DNA of 32,069 nucleotides from Cellulomonas sp. Leaf395 (GCF_001424125.1 NZ_LMQI01000006.1:1-32069), one strand, 5' to 3'; positions 19,101-27,773 are shown, counted from the stretch's first letter. The notes: a model not told the origin generated them from the letters alone. A program made the numbers and translations.

Positions 19101-20844
19101 GCTGCAGGCGGCGTTCAAGCACAACGCCCAGGGCACCGGCGTGTTCGAGTCCGGGCAGCACCCCGTGATCGTCGGCCAGGCCGCGTACAACAGCGCGTAC
19201 GGGTCGTCGTTCGCCGCGAGCAGCAACTGCAACGCCAAGGGCTCGCCGCTGCAGAAGTGCGACGGCCTGGTCCGCGTCAACGACACGACGGCGTTCGGGT
19301 TCAACACGCTGCGCGGCCAGGCGACGAAGTCGTCGGTCACGCTGCAGCCCAAGGCGATCCACGACGAGATGAACGCGACCACGTTCGACGAGTTCGGCCG
19401 CATGCAGGCCAACCTCGGCGTCGAGGCGCAACCTCCGACACCGGGGGCGCAGAACGTCACGCTGTACCCGTACGTCAACCCGGCGACCGAGATCATCGAC
19501 GGCACCGCGCTCCCGAGCGCGGACGTCAAGGTGACGCCCGTGTCGTCGACGTCGGACGGGATGCAGATCTGGCGGTTCACGCACAACGGCGTCGACACCC
19601 ACCCGATCCACTTCCACCTCTACGACGTGCAGGTGCTCAACCGGGTGACGTGGGACAACATCATCATCCCGCCTGATCCGAACGAGCTGGGCTGGAAGGA
19701 CACCGTCCGGATCGCGCCGCTCGAGGACACGATCGTCGCGCTGCGGCCGATCATCCCGAAGGTGCCGTTCGAGGTGCCGAACTCGGTGCGGGCGCTCAAC
19801 CCGATGATGCCGACGGGCTCCACCGCGATGTTCAACAACGTCGACGTCCAGGGCAACCCCACGACGCCGATCGCGAACAAGCTGGTGAACTTCGGGTGGG
19901 AGTACGTCTACCACTGCCACATCCTCAGCCACGAGGAGATGGACATGATGCGACCGGTCAGCCTCGCGCTGCCGCCGATCGCACCGGACGCACCGACGTT
20001 CACCACGACCGGCAACGGGAACAACCGGCGCCTGGTGGTGACCTGGGCTGACAAGTCGATCACCGAGACCGACTTCCAGATCCAGCGCACCACGGACGGG
20101 ACGACGTGGACGACCGTCAGCACGGTGCCGCAGCCGCTCGTGGGCAACACCCACGGCGTGCGCACGGCCACCGACACGACGTCGTCGGCGACGGCGCCCG
20201 CGCTGTACCGGGTGGTCGCCCGCAACGCGGTCGGCTACGGCGGGCAGTTCCCGAGCCTGACCGTGCAGAGCGCGTCCGCGGCGGTGGCCGTGAACGCACC
20301 GGCGGCACCGACCGGGTTCTCGGCGACGCTGCAGGCGGGGCCACGGGTGGCCCTGGCGTGGAGCGACGCGGCGACCAACGAGACCGGCTACGTCGTGCAG
20401 CGCTCGACGAGCGGGGGAGCCTGGTCGCAGATCGCGACGCTCCCTGCCGGGGCGAAGAGCTACTCGGACACGGCGGTGTCGCTCGGGTCCGCGTACTCCT
20501 ACCGGGTGGGGGCCGTGAACGTCGCGGGCACCGCCCTGAGCCCCACGGTCGATGTCACGGTCAGCGCACCGGCAGCCCCGGCACCGGCCGCGACCGCGGC
20601 ACGGTCGACCAACACCCGGGAGCAGATCACGGTCACCTGGCCGGACGTCTCGAACGAGAGCGCCTACACCGTCCAGTGGAGCGCCAACGGCTCCACCGTC
20701 ACGGGCTCGTCGACCCGAGCGGCGAACTCGACCAGCTACACCACGGGGAACCTGGCCATCCAGCCCTGGTACGTCCGAGTGGGTGCGACCAACGCGCTCG
20801 GCACGACCTGGTCCGGTTGGATCGCCGTTCCGGCGGCGCCCTGA
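16180..20844 (+). CDS. Large secreted multicopper oxidase with GSGY repeats and three fibronectin III domains
   Basis: A 1554-residue exported copper oxidase. A long signal peptide (~1-49) has an Arg-rich start and a hydrophobic core. Residues ~85-340 hold about six glycine-rich repeats built on V..PGSGYT.AP.V.I. Cupredoxin domains then span ~350-1265 with all four copper clusters: H535-L-H537, H603-D-H605, H1141-x2-H1144-x-H1146, and H1245-C1246-H1247 with H1251 and M1256. C-x4-H-x4-M is the type 1 site with axial Met, so it should oxidise a substrate and reduce O2 to water. Three fibronectin III modules end the protein (from ~1268, ~1370 and ~1466). ATG 16180 has GGAAGGA six bases upstream. 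Substrate (metal, phenolic or bilirubin-like) is unknown. Confidence 0.93.
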   Translation: MSTQLVAQSRCRNLRRRPHRPRAVLASLSLSVVVAAMILPAGPTGALGAAPVVPAALPSGPTDASTVPHYFGPWPNWANSPFTLPAATVAIAGDGADAAATATVDPVSGGISAVEVTAPGSGYTVAPQVTISGGDGTATAVATIASTGTVTRYVVDGAGAGYSGFAVTVSDGGGSGAAATASGGVDAVTISDGGAGYTMPTVEFDLPALPDGTQAKGHVPMIANGDAVDGMDAAGTITAVVVDEAGSGYTSAPGVAIHNGTIFDPIAGATPAQVGSTLALVAVTPDELGADYTSAPTVVVSDPVGTGSGAAASARTSIGAVTGIEVTSPGSGYLTVGMRKFQDALPLPCDPAAAGCPSDPSAKFLPVAVPEPKTYGTAQEADEYVIGLVQYRTVFNADLPPTLVRGYVQLETAANAAVSQHFPLVNELLDGTSVPATDANGNQYLAVTSPQYLGPIIAATKDRPVRIVFRNLLPTGSDGDLFLPTDSSLMGSGMGPMAMAAPTDDGSVVDSVRNPECSQDPKPESCFADNRATLHLHGGITPWISDGTPHQWITPAQESTGWPQGVSVSEVPDMAEVGCTAADDGCQTFYYTNQQSARLMFYHDHSWGITRLNVYAGEAAGYTITDPTERALVDAGTIPGAGDTLPLIVQDRTFVPGPEQLAAQDPTWDTDRWGTKGSFWYHHVYMPAQNPGDPSGMSAYGRWMYGPWFWPPAGDTTYGPIKNPYYEPTCDLDVPSTWQYDTDPFCEPELIPGTPNISVGMEQFNDTPLVNGVAYPTVTLDPKTYRMRVLNAANDRFFNFQWYVADPTQGDGTTEVALDARLLAAAQTDPVVFPTPVDANNSAAGPDWVQIASEGGFLPAPTVIDGQQPTTWITDPTRFDVGNVDKHSLLLAPAERADVIVDFSKFAGRTLILYNDAPAAFPARVPSYDYYTGAPDLSPVGAPEILPGYGPNTRTVMQVTIAAVDPAPAFDLVKLQAAFKHNAQGTGVFESGQHPVIVGQAAYNSAYGSSFAASSNCNAKGSPLQKCDGLVRVNDTTAFGFNTLRGQATKSSVTLQPKAIHDEMNATTFDEFGRMQANLGVEAQPPTPGAQNVTLYPYVNPATEIIDGTALPSADVKVTPVSSTSDGMQIWRFTHNGVDTHPIHFHLYDVQVLNRVTWDNIIIPPDPNELGWKDTVRIAPLEDTIVALRPIIPKVPFEVPNSVRALNPMMPTGSTAMFNNVDVQGNPTTPIANKLVNFGWEYVYHCHILSHEEMDMMRPVSLALPPIAPDAPTFTTTGNGNNRRLVVTWADKSITETDFQIQRTTDGTTWTTVSTVPQPLVGNTHGVRTATDTTSSATAPALYRVVARNAVGYGGQFPSLTVQSASAAVAVNAPAAPTGFSATLQAGPRVALAWSDAATNETGYVVQRSTSGGAWSQIATLPAGAKSYSDTAVSLGSAYSYRVGAVNVAGTALSPTVDVTVSAPAAPAPAATAARSTNTREQITVTWPDVSNESAYTVQWSANGSTVTGSSTRAANSTSYTTGNLAIQPWYVRVGATNALGTTWSGWIAVPAAP

Positions 20845-20861
20845 CGACGCCGACCGAATGA

Positions 20862-20902
20862 TGCGGTGCGGCCGCACGAGCGACTCGTGCGGCCGCACCG
20901 CA
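20862..20902 (+). terminator. Strong hairpin terminator after multicopper oxidase gene
   Basis: A perfect 19-base stem (20862-20880 with 20884-20902) and a CGA loop lie 17 bases after the stop codon. Confidence 0.85.
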
Positions 20903-20958
20903 GCGGCGCGCGCGGGAGCCCTGTCGACAGATGGTGCCGGCTCCCGCTGGATCGACAA

Positions 20959-21002
20959 CCAGGTGGCAGTCTCACGCCGCAGTAGGTGAGACTGCCACCT
21001 GG
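20959..21002 (-). terminator. Strong hairpin terminator after the PanE-like gene
   Basis: A perfect 17-base stem (20959-20975 with 20986-21002) with a 10-base loop lies 12 bases after the - strand stop. On the - strand it is followed by TTGTCGAT. It may also act as a back-up terminator for the oxidase gene. Confidence 0.8.
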
Positions 21003-21014
21003 CGGAGAACGAGG

Positions 21015-22013
21015 TCAGGCGTTCGACTCGCTCAGGAGCGCCTCGGCGGTGGTCGAGCCCGGAGTCGCTCCTGTGGCGGCTGCGTGCCGGGCGTGCCGCT
21101 GCAGGACCGCATTCACGGGGGTCGGGACTCCGTGCAGACGCCCCAGGAGCACGATCTCGCCGTTGAGGTGGTCAGCCTCGATCGACCCGGTGCCGCGCAC
21201 GAGCGACTGCCAGGACGACCCGCCGCCGTGCTCCTGGCCCGGCAGGCGGCTCATGCGGAAGTCGGCGCGCGCCGCGTCGTGCGAGGCCTCGTCAAGAACG
21301 GCGATCCCGGCGGCACGGAGCACCGCGCGGCCTTCGTCGTCGGCCCGGGAGACGAGCTCGGCGGCGGCGTCGTCGCGCGCGGTGCCGCACAGCGCCTCGA
21401 CGGCGTTCGCGAGGTTGGAGAGCAGCTTCCGGTACTTCCATGCCATGACGTCGACGGTCACGGGTGCGCGCAGCCCGGCGTCGGTCAGGTCACGGGCGTA
21501 CGCGGCGAGCACGGCGGCGTCGGCAGAGGACGGCGCTACCGGGCCGATCGTGAGAACGCCCGGCACCGGGGTCCCGCCGGCCGAGACACGGCCGGGTTCG
21601 AGGTAGGTGGCGGGCAGCCAGACGCACATCGCGACGACGGTGGCGAACCGGCGCAGCGCCGCCCGCTCGTTGTCCACACCGTTCTGCGCGCAGACGAGCG
21701 CGAGACGGTCGCCGGCCGTGCCACCTCCGGCCACGGGTCGGTCCACCCAGGCATCGAGGGCGGCGTCGGTGTCCTGGCTCTTGACGGCGAGCACTAGCAC
21801 GTCGTCGGGGCGCAGGTCGACGTCCTGCGGTCCCGCGGCGACGGGCGGGTGGACCAGCACGGTGCCGGCCGCCGTCGTGACCTCGAGCCCACCGCCGCGC
21901 AGGGCGTCCAGCTGCTGCCCACGCGCGACCAGGACGACGTCCTTGCCCGCGCTCGCCAGGAGCCCACCGATGACGCCGCCGACCGCACCTGTCCCGATGA
22001 TGATGTGTCGCAC
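21015..22013 (-). CDS. Ketopantoate reductase family (PanE/ApbA) oxidoreductase
   Basis: A 332-residue protein with the PanE/ApbA fold. The N-terminal Rossmann motif GTGAVGGVIGG starts at residue 7, then VLVARGQQLDALRGGGL and the VLAVKSQDT strand-loop typical of the family. The C-terminal helical domain has the AWKYRKLLSNLANAVEALCG segment with the conserved lysine. PanE reduces 2-dehydropantoate to pantoate with NADPH for coenzyme A synthesis. Many actinobacterial paralogues act on other 2-keto acids, and no pantothenate genes are nearby, so the exact substrate is uncertain. GTG 22013 follows GGGAGG by eight bases; an ATG 54 bases upstream adds residues before the Rossmann strand with no family counterpart. 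It is divergent from ppc. Confidence 0.82.
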   Translation of the reverse strand: MRHIIIGTGAVGGVIGGLLASAGKDVVLVARGQQLDALRGGGLEVTTAAGTVLVHPPVAAGPQDVDLRPDDVLVLAVKSQDTDAALDAWVDRPVAGGGTAGDRLALVCAQNGVDNERAALRRFATVVAMCVWLPATYLEPGRVSAGGTPVPGVLTIGPVAPSSADAAVLAAYARDLTDAGLRAPVTVDVMAWKYRKLLSNLANAVEALCGTARDDAAAELVSRADDEGRAVLRAAGIAVLDEASHDAARADFRMSRLPGQEHGGGSSWQSLVRGTGSIEADHLNGEIVLLGRLHGVPTPVNAVLQRHARHAAATGATPGSTTAEALLSESNA

Positions 22014-22129
22014 CGGGACAACCTCCCACGACGACCTGGCTGGTCGCCTGGTGGACGCCGTCGGCATCCGTCGAGTACGTCACACTGCCCATCGCTCGGA
22101 CTCGCGGGACCCGATCCGGCCGCGTGCCG

Positions 22130-22135
22130 TAGTTT
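22130..22135 (+). promoter_or_regulatory. -10 box (TAGTTT) for leaderless ppc
   Basis: TAGTTT, six bases before GTG 22142, is the only AT-rich stretch in the region. No Shine-Dalgarno is present, so ppc is probably translated from a leaderless mRNA. Confidence 0.55.
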
Positions 22136-22141
22136 TTGCCC

Positions 22142-24814
22142 GTGACCGCACCTCTTCCCCCGAGCGACACCGCCGCGAGCCCTGTGAGCCACGAGGTGCC
22201 CGAGCCGCTGCGCAACGACGTCCGCGTGCTCGGCGAGTTCCTCGGCCGGGTGCTGCGCGAGGCGGGCGGTGACGATCTGCTGGCCGACGTCGAGCACCTG
22301 CGCGAGCTCGCGATCCGGGCGCACAACGGCCCCGACGCGGACGCGCTGGCCCAGGCGGAGGAGCTGGTCGCCGGGTTCAGCCTCGCTCGTGCCGAAGAGG
22401 TCGCGCGGGCGTTCACGTGCTACTTCCACCTGGCCAACACGGCGGAGGAGTTCCACCGCGTGCGCGTCCTGCGGGACCGCGAGGCCAACCTCCTGCCGCA
22501 CCACCTGGCACCGGACGACTCGCTGCCCGCGGCGGTCGCGCAGCTGGCGGACGAGGTGGGGGAGGACGTCGCGCGGCAGCGTCTCGCGGAGCTGGAGTTC
22601 CGGCCCGTGTTCACCGCGCACCCGACCGAGGCCCGTCGACGGGCGGTGTCCGGCTCCATCCGCCGCATCGCCGAGCTGATCGCCGAGCGCGACCTGCGCT
22701 ACACGGGTGGGATGTCGCTGGCGGAGAACGACCGTCGTCTGCTCGCCGAGATCGACACGCTCTGGCGCACCGCCCCGCTGCGTGAGGCAAAGCCGTCGGT
22801 GCTGGACGAGGTCCGCACGGTGATCAACGTCTTCGAGGCGACCCTCGCGGACGTGCTGCCGGAGGTCTACCGGCGACTCGACGACTGGCTGCTGGCCGAT
22901 GCCGCCGGCACCACGGCTCCCGCCGTGCGGCCGTTCGCACGGTTGGGGACCTGGATCGGCGGGGACCGCGACGGCAACCCCAACGTCACGGCGGAGATCA
23001 CCGAGACGGCTGCGGGCATGGCCTCCGAGCACGCCCTGCTGGAGCTGGAGGCCTCGGCACGCAAGGTCGCGCACGGCCTCACCCTCGACGCGTCCGGCAC
23101 CCCGGGCTCGGCCGAGCTGGGTGCGCTGTGGCAGCGCCAGCGGGGCCTCTCCGCGGCGCTGGCGACCCGGATCGCGGTCGACGCACCCAACGAGCCGCAC
23201 CGTCGCGTCGTCTACTTCCTCGCGGAGCGCATCGCGGCGACGCGGACGCGGAACGCTGACCTCGGGTACGGCGCGGCCTCGGAGCTGGAGGCCGACCTCC
23301 ATGTCGTGCAGCGCTCGCTGGCCGAGGCGGGGGCGACCCGGTCGGCGTACGGCGACCTGCAGAGGCTCGTCTGGCAGGTGCAGACCTTCGGGTTCCACCT
23401 GGCCGAGCTCGAGGTGCGGCAGCACTCCCAGGTCCACGAGGGCGCGCTCGCCGACCTCGCGAAGAACGGCATCGGCGGCACCCTGGAGCCGCGCACGACC
23501 GAGGTCATCGACACGTTCCGCGCCATCGGCGCGGTGCAGCGCCGCCACGGGGTCCTCGCCGCCCGTCGTTACATCGTGTCGTTCACCCAGTCCGCCGAGC
23601 ACCTCGCGGCCGTGTACCAGCTGGCCGAGATCGCGTTCGCCGGTGTGGAGGCGCCCGTCATCGACGCGGTCCCGCTGTTCGAGACGTTCGCGGACCTCGA
23701 GGCCTCGGTCGACATCCTCGACGGCGCCCTCGCGCTTCCGCAGGTGCAGCGCCGGCTCGCGGAGAACGGCCGCCGGGTCGAGGTCATGCTCGGCTACTCG
23801 GACTCGTCCAAGGACGTCGGACCCGTCTCCGCCACGCTGACGCTCGACACCGCGCAGCGCCGCATCACCGAGTGGGCCCGTCGCAACGACATCGTGCTCA
23901 CCCTCTTCCACGGCCGCGGTGGCGCCCTGGGTCGCGGTGGCGGCCCCGCCAACCGGGCGCTGCTCGCCCAGCCTCCGGGGTCGGTCGACGGCCGGTTCAA
24001 GCTCACCGAGCAGGGCGAGGTCATCTTCGCCCGCTACGGCGACCCGGTGATCGCCGCCCGCCACATCGAGCAGGTCGCGTCGGCGACGCTCCTGGCCGGG
24101 GCGCCCTCGGTCGAGCGCCGCAACTCCGCGGCCACCGAGCGGTTCACCGCGCTCGCCGCGCAGCTCGACGTGTCGTCGCGCACCCGGTTCCACGAGCTGG
24201 TCAAGTCCCCTGGATTCCCGCAGTGGTTCGCCGAGGTCACGCCGCTCGAGGAGGTCGGTCTGCTGCCGATCGGCTCGCGTCCCGCGCGGCGCGGTCTGTC
24301 GGTCGAGTCGCTCGACGACCTGCGCGCCATCCCGTGGGTGTTCAGCTGGTCGCAGGCGCGGATCAACCTGGCCGGCTGGTACGGCCTGGGCACCGCGCTG
24401 GCGGCAACCGACGACCTGGACGAGTTGCGTGAGGCGTACGCCCAGTGGCCGCTGTTCACCACGATGATCGACAACGTCGAGATGTCGCTGGCCAAGACCG
24501 ACGAGCGCATCGCGGAGCGGTACCTGGCGCTCGGCGACCGCGACGACCTGGCGAAGCTGGTGCTCGAGGAGATGGCCCTGACCCGGCAGTGGGTACTGGC
24601 CATCACCGAGAGCGAGGCGATCCTGTCGCGCCGGCGGATCCTCGGCCGAGCCGTCCAGCTGCGCAGTCCGTACGTCGACGCGTTGTCGTTGCTGCAGCTG
24701 CGTGCCCTGCGCGGCCTGCGCACAGGTGCCGCGCCCGAGCAGGCGGACGACCTGCGCCGGCTCCTGCTGCTCACCGTCAACGGTGTGGCCGCGGGGCTGC
24801 AGAACACCGGCTGA
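22142..24814 (+). CDS. ppc: Phosphoenolpyruvate carboxylase
   Basis: An 890-residue cytoplasmic enzyme that carboxylates PEP with bicarbonate to oxaloacetate, refilling the TCA cycle. All signature segments are present: FTAHPTEARRR with catalytic H160, GGDRDGNPNVT, the LGYSDSSKD motif, FHGRGGALGRGGGPANRA (active-site loop) and RPARR. The C-terminal NTG end is also typical of PEPCs. The GTG 22142 start follows a TAGTTT box by six bases; a TTG two codons upstream is the only earlier candidate. The protein has normal length. The gene stands alone, divergent from the PanE-like gene, and is closed by a bidirectional hairpin. Usual allosteric control by acetyl-CoA and aspartate is family knowledge. 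Confidence 0.97.
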   Translation: MTAPLPPSDTAASPVSHEVPEPLRNDVRVLGEFLGRVLREAGGDDLLADVEHLRELAIRAHNGPDADALAQAEELVAGFSLARAEEVARAFTCYFHLANTAEEFHRVRVLRDREANLLPHHLAPDDSLPAAVAQLADEVGEDVARQRLAELEFRPVFTAHPTEARRRAVSGSIRRIAELIAERDLRYTGGMSLAENDRRLLAEIDTLWRTAPLREAKPSVLDEVRTVINVFEATLADVLPEVYRRLDDWLLADAAGTTAPAVRPFARLGTWIGGDRDGNPNVTAEITETAAGMASEHALLELEASARKVAHGLTLDASGTPGSAELGALWQRQRGLSAALATRIAVDAPNEPHRRVVYFLAERIAATRTRNADLGYGAASELEADLHVVQRSLAEAGATRSAYGDLQRLVWQVQTFGFHLAELEVRQHSQVHEGALADLAKNGIGGTLEPRTTEVIDTFRAIGAVQRRHGVLAARRYIVSFTQSAEHLAAVYQLAEIAFAGVEAPVIDAVPLFETFADLEASVDILDGALALPQVQRRLAENGRRVEVMLGYSDSSKDVGPVSATLTLDTAQRRITEWARRNDIVLTLFHGRGGALGRGGGPANRALLAQPPGSVDGRFKLTEQGEVIFARYGDPVIAARHIEQVASATLLAGAPSVERRNSAATERFTALAAQLDVSSRTRFHELVKSPGFPQWFAEVTPLEEVGLLPIGSRPARRGLSVESLDDLRAIPWVFSWSQARINLAGWYGLGTALAATDDLDELREAYAQWPLFTTMIDNVEMSLAKTDERIAERYLALGDRDDLAKLVLEEMALTRQWVLAITESEAILSRRRILGRAVQLRSPYVDALSLLQLRALRGLRTGAAPEQADDLRRLLLLTVNGVAAGLQNTG

Positions 24815-24836
24815 CCAGAGCGCCCGACCAGCTCGC

Positions 24837-24866
24837 GGAAGGACTCGGCCTGTGCCGGGTCCTTCC
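24837..24866. terminator. Bidirectional hairpin between ppc and flavin reductase gene
   Basis: A 13-base stem (one G-T wobble) with a CTGT loop lies 22 bases after ppc and 7 bases after the - strand stop. It can serve both convergent genes. Confidence 0.75.
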
Positions 24867-24873
24867 GTCGTTC

Positions 24874-25659
24874 CTACGGCCCGGTCGGCCCGAACCGTTC
24901 GGTGCGGATGCGTTCCGGGTCGTGGCCGAGGTCGACCAGGGTGTCGGCGACAGACTCGACGAACGGCGTCGGCCCGCAGACGAACACGTGCGCGCGCTCG
25001 TCGGGCGGGAAGCAGGCGGCCTCCAGCAGCGCCGCGTCGATCCGGCCGACCCGGCCGGTCCAGCCGTCGGGACCTTGTCGGGTCCACACGCGCGTGATCT
25101 CGACGTCGTCGCCGAGGGCGACGAGCTCGTCCGCGTAGATCGCGTCGGTGGGGGTGCGGACCGAGACGGCCAGCCGGAACGGGGCACGGCTGCGGGCCAG
25201 CCGTCGGGTGCGCAGCATCGACATCAGCGGAACCAAGCCGGACCCGCCGCCGATGAGCTGCACGGGGTGCGGGTCGGCAGGCTGCCAGACGAACCAGTGG
25301 CCGACGGGTCCTCGGAGCTCGATCTCGTCACCCACCTGCAGGTCCTCGGTGAGGTACGGGGACACCTCGCCGTCGTCGACCACCTGCACGGTCAGCGCGA
25401 TCCTGCTGTCGTGGGCGGCGGGGTCGGGCGGGACCCCGGGCAGGCCCATCGTGCCGGGGGAGGCCAGGGAGTAGGAGCGCTGGGTGGAGTAGCCGTCCTC
25501 CGCGGTGAGCCGGACGTCAACGTGCTGGCCGGCCAGGGCGCCGCGCCAGCCGGGGACGTCGAGCACCAGCGTCGTCGCGGTCGGCGTCTCGGCGGTCCGG
25601 GCGACGAGGGTGCCGACCATCCAGGGGAGCGCGTACAGCGAGGGTGCGTCGTCAGACAA
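24874..25659 (-). CDS. FAD/NAD(P)-binding oxidoreductase (ferredoxin reductase-like), partner of the molybdopterin enzyme
   Basis: A 261-residue flavin reductase of the ferredoxin-NADP reductase superfamily. An FAD-binding barrel comes first, with RSYSLAS at 61-67. The NAD(P)-binding domain follows, with GGGSGLVPLMSM at 137-148 and CGPTPFVESVADTL near C228, ending FGPTG. No 2Fe-2S domain follows, so electrons must pass to a separate partner. The TTG start at 25659 has a GGGGGA run seven bases upstream and lies three bases after the stop of the molybdopterin gene. ATG 25620 is the alternative but lacks a ribosome-binding site. The tight spacing suggests it supplies electrons to, or takes them from, the upstream enzyme. 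Confidence 0.88.
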   Translation of the reverse strand: MSDDAPSLYALPWMVGTLVARTAETPTATTLVLDVPGWRGALAGQHVDVRLTAEDGYSTQRSYSLASPGTMGLPGVPPDPAAHDSRIALTVQVVDDGEVSPYLTEDLQVGDEIELRGPVGHWFVWQPADPHPVQLIGGGSGLVPLMSMLRTRRLARSRAPFRLAVSVRTPTDAIYADELVALGDDVEITRVWTRQGPDGWTGRVGRIDAALLEAACFPPDERAHVFVCGPTPFVESVADTLVDLGHDPERIRTERFGPTGP

Positions 25660-25662
25660 GGC

Positions 25663-26265
25663 TCAGTCCCCCCAGTACCGCTGTTCCTTCCACGGGTCCC
25701 CGTAGGAGTGGTAGCCGAGCCGCTCCCAGAACCCCCACGTGTCCTCGGTCAGCAGGTCGAGGCTGCGGACCCACTTGGCGGACTTCCAGAAGTACAGGTG
25801 CGGGATGAGCAGGCGTGCCGGGCCACCGTGCTCGGGAGGCAGCGGGGCCCCGTCGTACTGGTAGGCGATCCAGGCCTTGCCGCCGCGAAGGTCCGCCAGC
25901 GGGACGTTGGTCGTGTACCCGCCGTCGCAGTGCGCCATCACGTACTGCTCCTCGGGCGCGACGTCGACCCCGTCGAGCAGGGTGTCCAGCGAGATGCCCC
26001 GCCAGACGGAGTCGAGCTTGCTCCACTTGGTCACGCAGTGGATGTCCTTGACGATGTCGTCGTGGGGCAGGTGTGTCAGCTCGGACCACGTCCAGCTGGC
26101 GCGTGGCGCCCCGCCGGCGGTGATCGAGAACGTCCACGTGGACAGGTCGGCGCGCGGCGTCGGGCCCGCGGACAGCACGGGGAACCCGCGCTCGAGGTAC
26201 TGACCGGGTGGGATCCGGGGGTCGACCTCGCGCTTGCCGCGGAACCCACGGGAGACGATCGCCAT
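25663..26265 (-). CDS. Sulfite oxidase-like molybdopterin-dependent oxidoreductase
   Basis: A 200-residue protein covering one oxidoreductase molybdopterin-binding domain. C77 in IHCVTKWSKLD is the expected molybdenum ligand, as in YedY/MsrP and sulfite oxidases. Other family marks are DGGYTTNVPL and GGPARLLIPHLYFWKSAKWV. There is no Tat or Sec signal and no dimerisation domain, so it is a short cytoplasmic form. It heads a two-gene operon with the flavin reductase, a pairing common in actinobacteria. The physiological substrate is not established; S- or N-oxide reduction is a reasonable guess. ATG 26265 has no clear Shine-Dalgarno. Confidence 0.88.
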   Translation of the reverse strand: MAIVSRGFRGKREVDPRIPPGQYLERGFPVLSAGPTPRADLSTWTFSITAGGAPRASWTWSELTHLPHDDIVKDIHCVTKWSKLDSVWRGISLDTLLDGVDVAPEEQYVMAHCDGGYTTNVPLADLRGGKAWIAYQYDGAPLPPEHGGPARLLIPHLYFWKSAKWVRSLDLLTEDTWGFWERLGYHSYGDPWKEQRYWGD

Positions 26266-26349
26266 CAGGACGCCGTGCGGTTCGACATGCTCACTCCCGG
26301 GTGTCGGAGACGCTCCGGATCATCATGAGGCCGGGCCTGGCGGGAACGC

Positions 26350-26383
26350 CAGAGGCCGGCCCGACGAATCGGACCGGCCTCTG
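26350..26383 (-). terminator. Hairpin after DEAD-box helicase gene
   Basis: Ten-base arms (26350-26359 with 26374-26383) surround an inner 4-base stem with a CGAA loop. It lies 10 bases after the - strand stop. Confidence 0.75.
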
Positions 26384-26393
26384 ATCAGCAGTT

Positions 26394-27773
26394 TCAGCCG
26401 CGTGAGTAGACGACGCGCGGGCCGCCGGAGGTCGAGGCACCGGAGCCGCCGGTGCCGCGGCCGCTGCCGCCGCGACGGCGACGCTGACCCGAGCCGGCCG
26501 CCGGGGCTGCTGCCGCCGGGGCGCCACCGCGACCGCGACCACGACCACGGCCGCCACCGCCGCCACCGGACGTCGGCTGAGCCGGCGGGGCGACGTACGT
26601 CACGTGGTCGGCGACCTCGCCGACGAGGCGCGTGAGCGTCGCGTCACCGGGGAAGACGGGCCTGGGCGTGGCCGTGATCTTGGCGGCACGCGTCAGCGCG
26701 CGGACGTCGCCGCGCTGCTCGGGCAGGACGATCGTGACGACGTCGCCACCCGACCCGGCACGCGCGGTACGGCCGGAGCGATGCAGGTAGGCCTTGTGCT
26801 CGGCCGGCGGGTCGACGTGGACGACGAGCTCGATGTCGTCCACGTGGATCCCGCGAGCGGCGATGTCGGTGGCGACGAGCACGCGGACGGTCCCGGAGGA
26901 GAACGCCTCGAGGTTCCGCTCGCGGGCACCCTGCGCCAGGTTGCCGTGCAGGTCCACGGCGGGGATGCCGTCCATGGTCAGCTGCTTGGCCAGCTTCTTG
27001 GCCTGGTGCTTGGTGCGCATGAACAGGACGCGGCGGCCGGTGCCGGAGGCGAGGTGGTGGACGACCAGCTTCTTGGCGTCGGCGTCGCGCACCTCGAACA
27101 GGTGGTGGGTCATGGCGGCGACGGGGGACTCGGCGCTGTCGACGGAGTGCTCGACGGGCGAGGTGAGGTACCGCTTCACCAGCTGGTCGACGCCCTTGTC
27201 CAGCGTGGCCGAGAAGAGCAGGCGCTGGCCGGCCTTCGGGGTCTTGTCCATGATCCGCTTCACGCCGGGCAGGAAGCCGAGGTCGGCCATGTGGTCTGCC
27301 TCGTCGAGCACGGTGATCTGGACGTCGTCGAGCGTGAGGGCCTTCTGGTTGAGCAGGTCCTCGAGCCGGCCCGGGCAGGCGATGACGATGTCGATGCCGC
27401 CGTTGAGCGCGGAGGTCTGCTTGCCCTGCGACACGCCACCGAAGATGACGGTCGTGTTCAGACCCATCACCTTGGCCAGCGGGGCGATGGTGGCGTCGAT
27501 CTGCGAGGCGAGCTCGCGCGTCGGGGCCAGCACCAGGGCGCGGGGGCGGCGGGGGGCCTTGCCCTTGCCGGCGGTGGCGGCGAGCCGCACGACGAGCGGC
27601 AGGGCGAACGCGAGCGTCTTGCCGGAGCCCGTGCGGCCGCGGCCGAGGACGTCACGGCCGGCCAGCGAGTCGGGCAGCGTGGCGGTCTGGATGGGGAAGG
27701 GGGCGGTGATGCCCTGTGCCGTCAGTGCCGCTGTGAGGGCAGCGGGCACGCCAAGATCGGTGAACGAAGTCAT
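26394..27773 (-). CDS. DEAD-box ATP-dependent RNA helicase (RhlE/CshA-like)
   Basis: A 459-residue helicase that unwinds RNA, probably for ribosome assembly or cold adaptation. The order is canonical: Q motif around F4 and Q29, motif I GRTGSGKT at 46-53, PTRELA at ~84-89, DEAD at 157-160, SAT at 188-190, and the C-terminal HRSGRTARAG motif. Motif I has G-R before TGSGKT rather than the usual A-x. The last ~70 residues are a low-complexity Gly/Arg/Ala/Ser tail, an RNA-binding feature. ATG 27773 gives the normal N-terminus; upstream frame codons add nothing conserved. GAGAGG lies about 11 bases before it. It is divergent from the ABC genes. Confidence 0.93.
   Translation of the reverse strand: MTSFTDLGVPAALTAALTAQGITAPFPIQTATLPDSLAGRDVLGRGRTGSGKTLAFALPLVVRLAATAGKGKAPRRPRALVLAPTRELASQIDATIAPLAKVMGLNTTVIFGGVSQGKQTSALNGGIDIVIACPGRLEDLLNQKALTLDDVQITVLDEADHMADLGFLPGVKRIMDKTPKAGQRLLFSATLDKGVDQLVKRYLTSPVEHSVDSAESPVAAMTHHLFEVRDADAKKLVVHHLASGTGRRVLFMRTKHQAKKLAKQLTMDGIPAVDLHGNLAQGARERNLEAFSSGTVRVLVATDIAARGIHVDDIELVVHVDPPAEHKAYLHRSGRTARAGSGGDVVTIVLPEQRGDVRALTRAAKITATPRPVFPGDATLTRLVGEVADHVTYVAPPAQPTSGGGGGGRGRGRGRGGAPAAAAPAAGSGQRRRRGGSGRGTGGSGASTSGGPRVVYSRG

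Noticed and set aside
16573..20958. 1461-codon open frame on the - strand opposite the multicopper oxidase
   Set aside because: It mirrors the GC3-rich oxidase gene, has no recognisable domain and is rich in Arg, Val and His repeats typical of antisense frames.
21794..25087. 1097-codon - strand frame opposite ppc
   Set aside because: It is an antisense shadow: the + strand encodes a complete PEP carboxylase with every motif.
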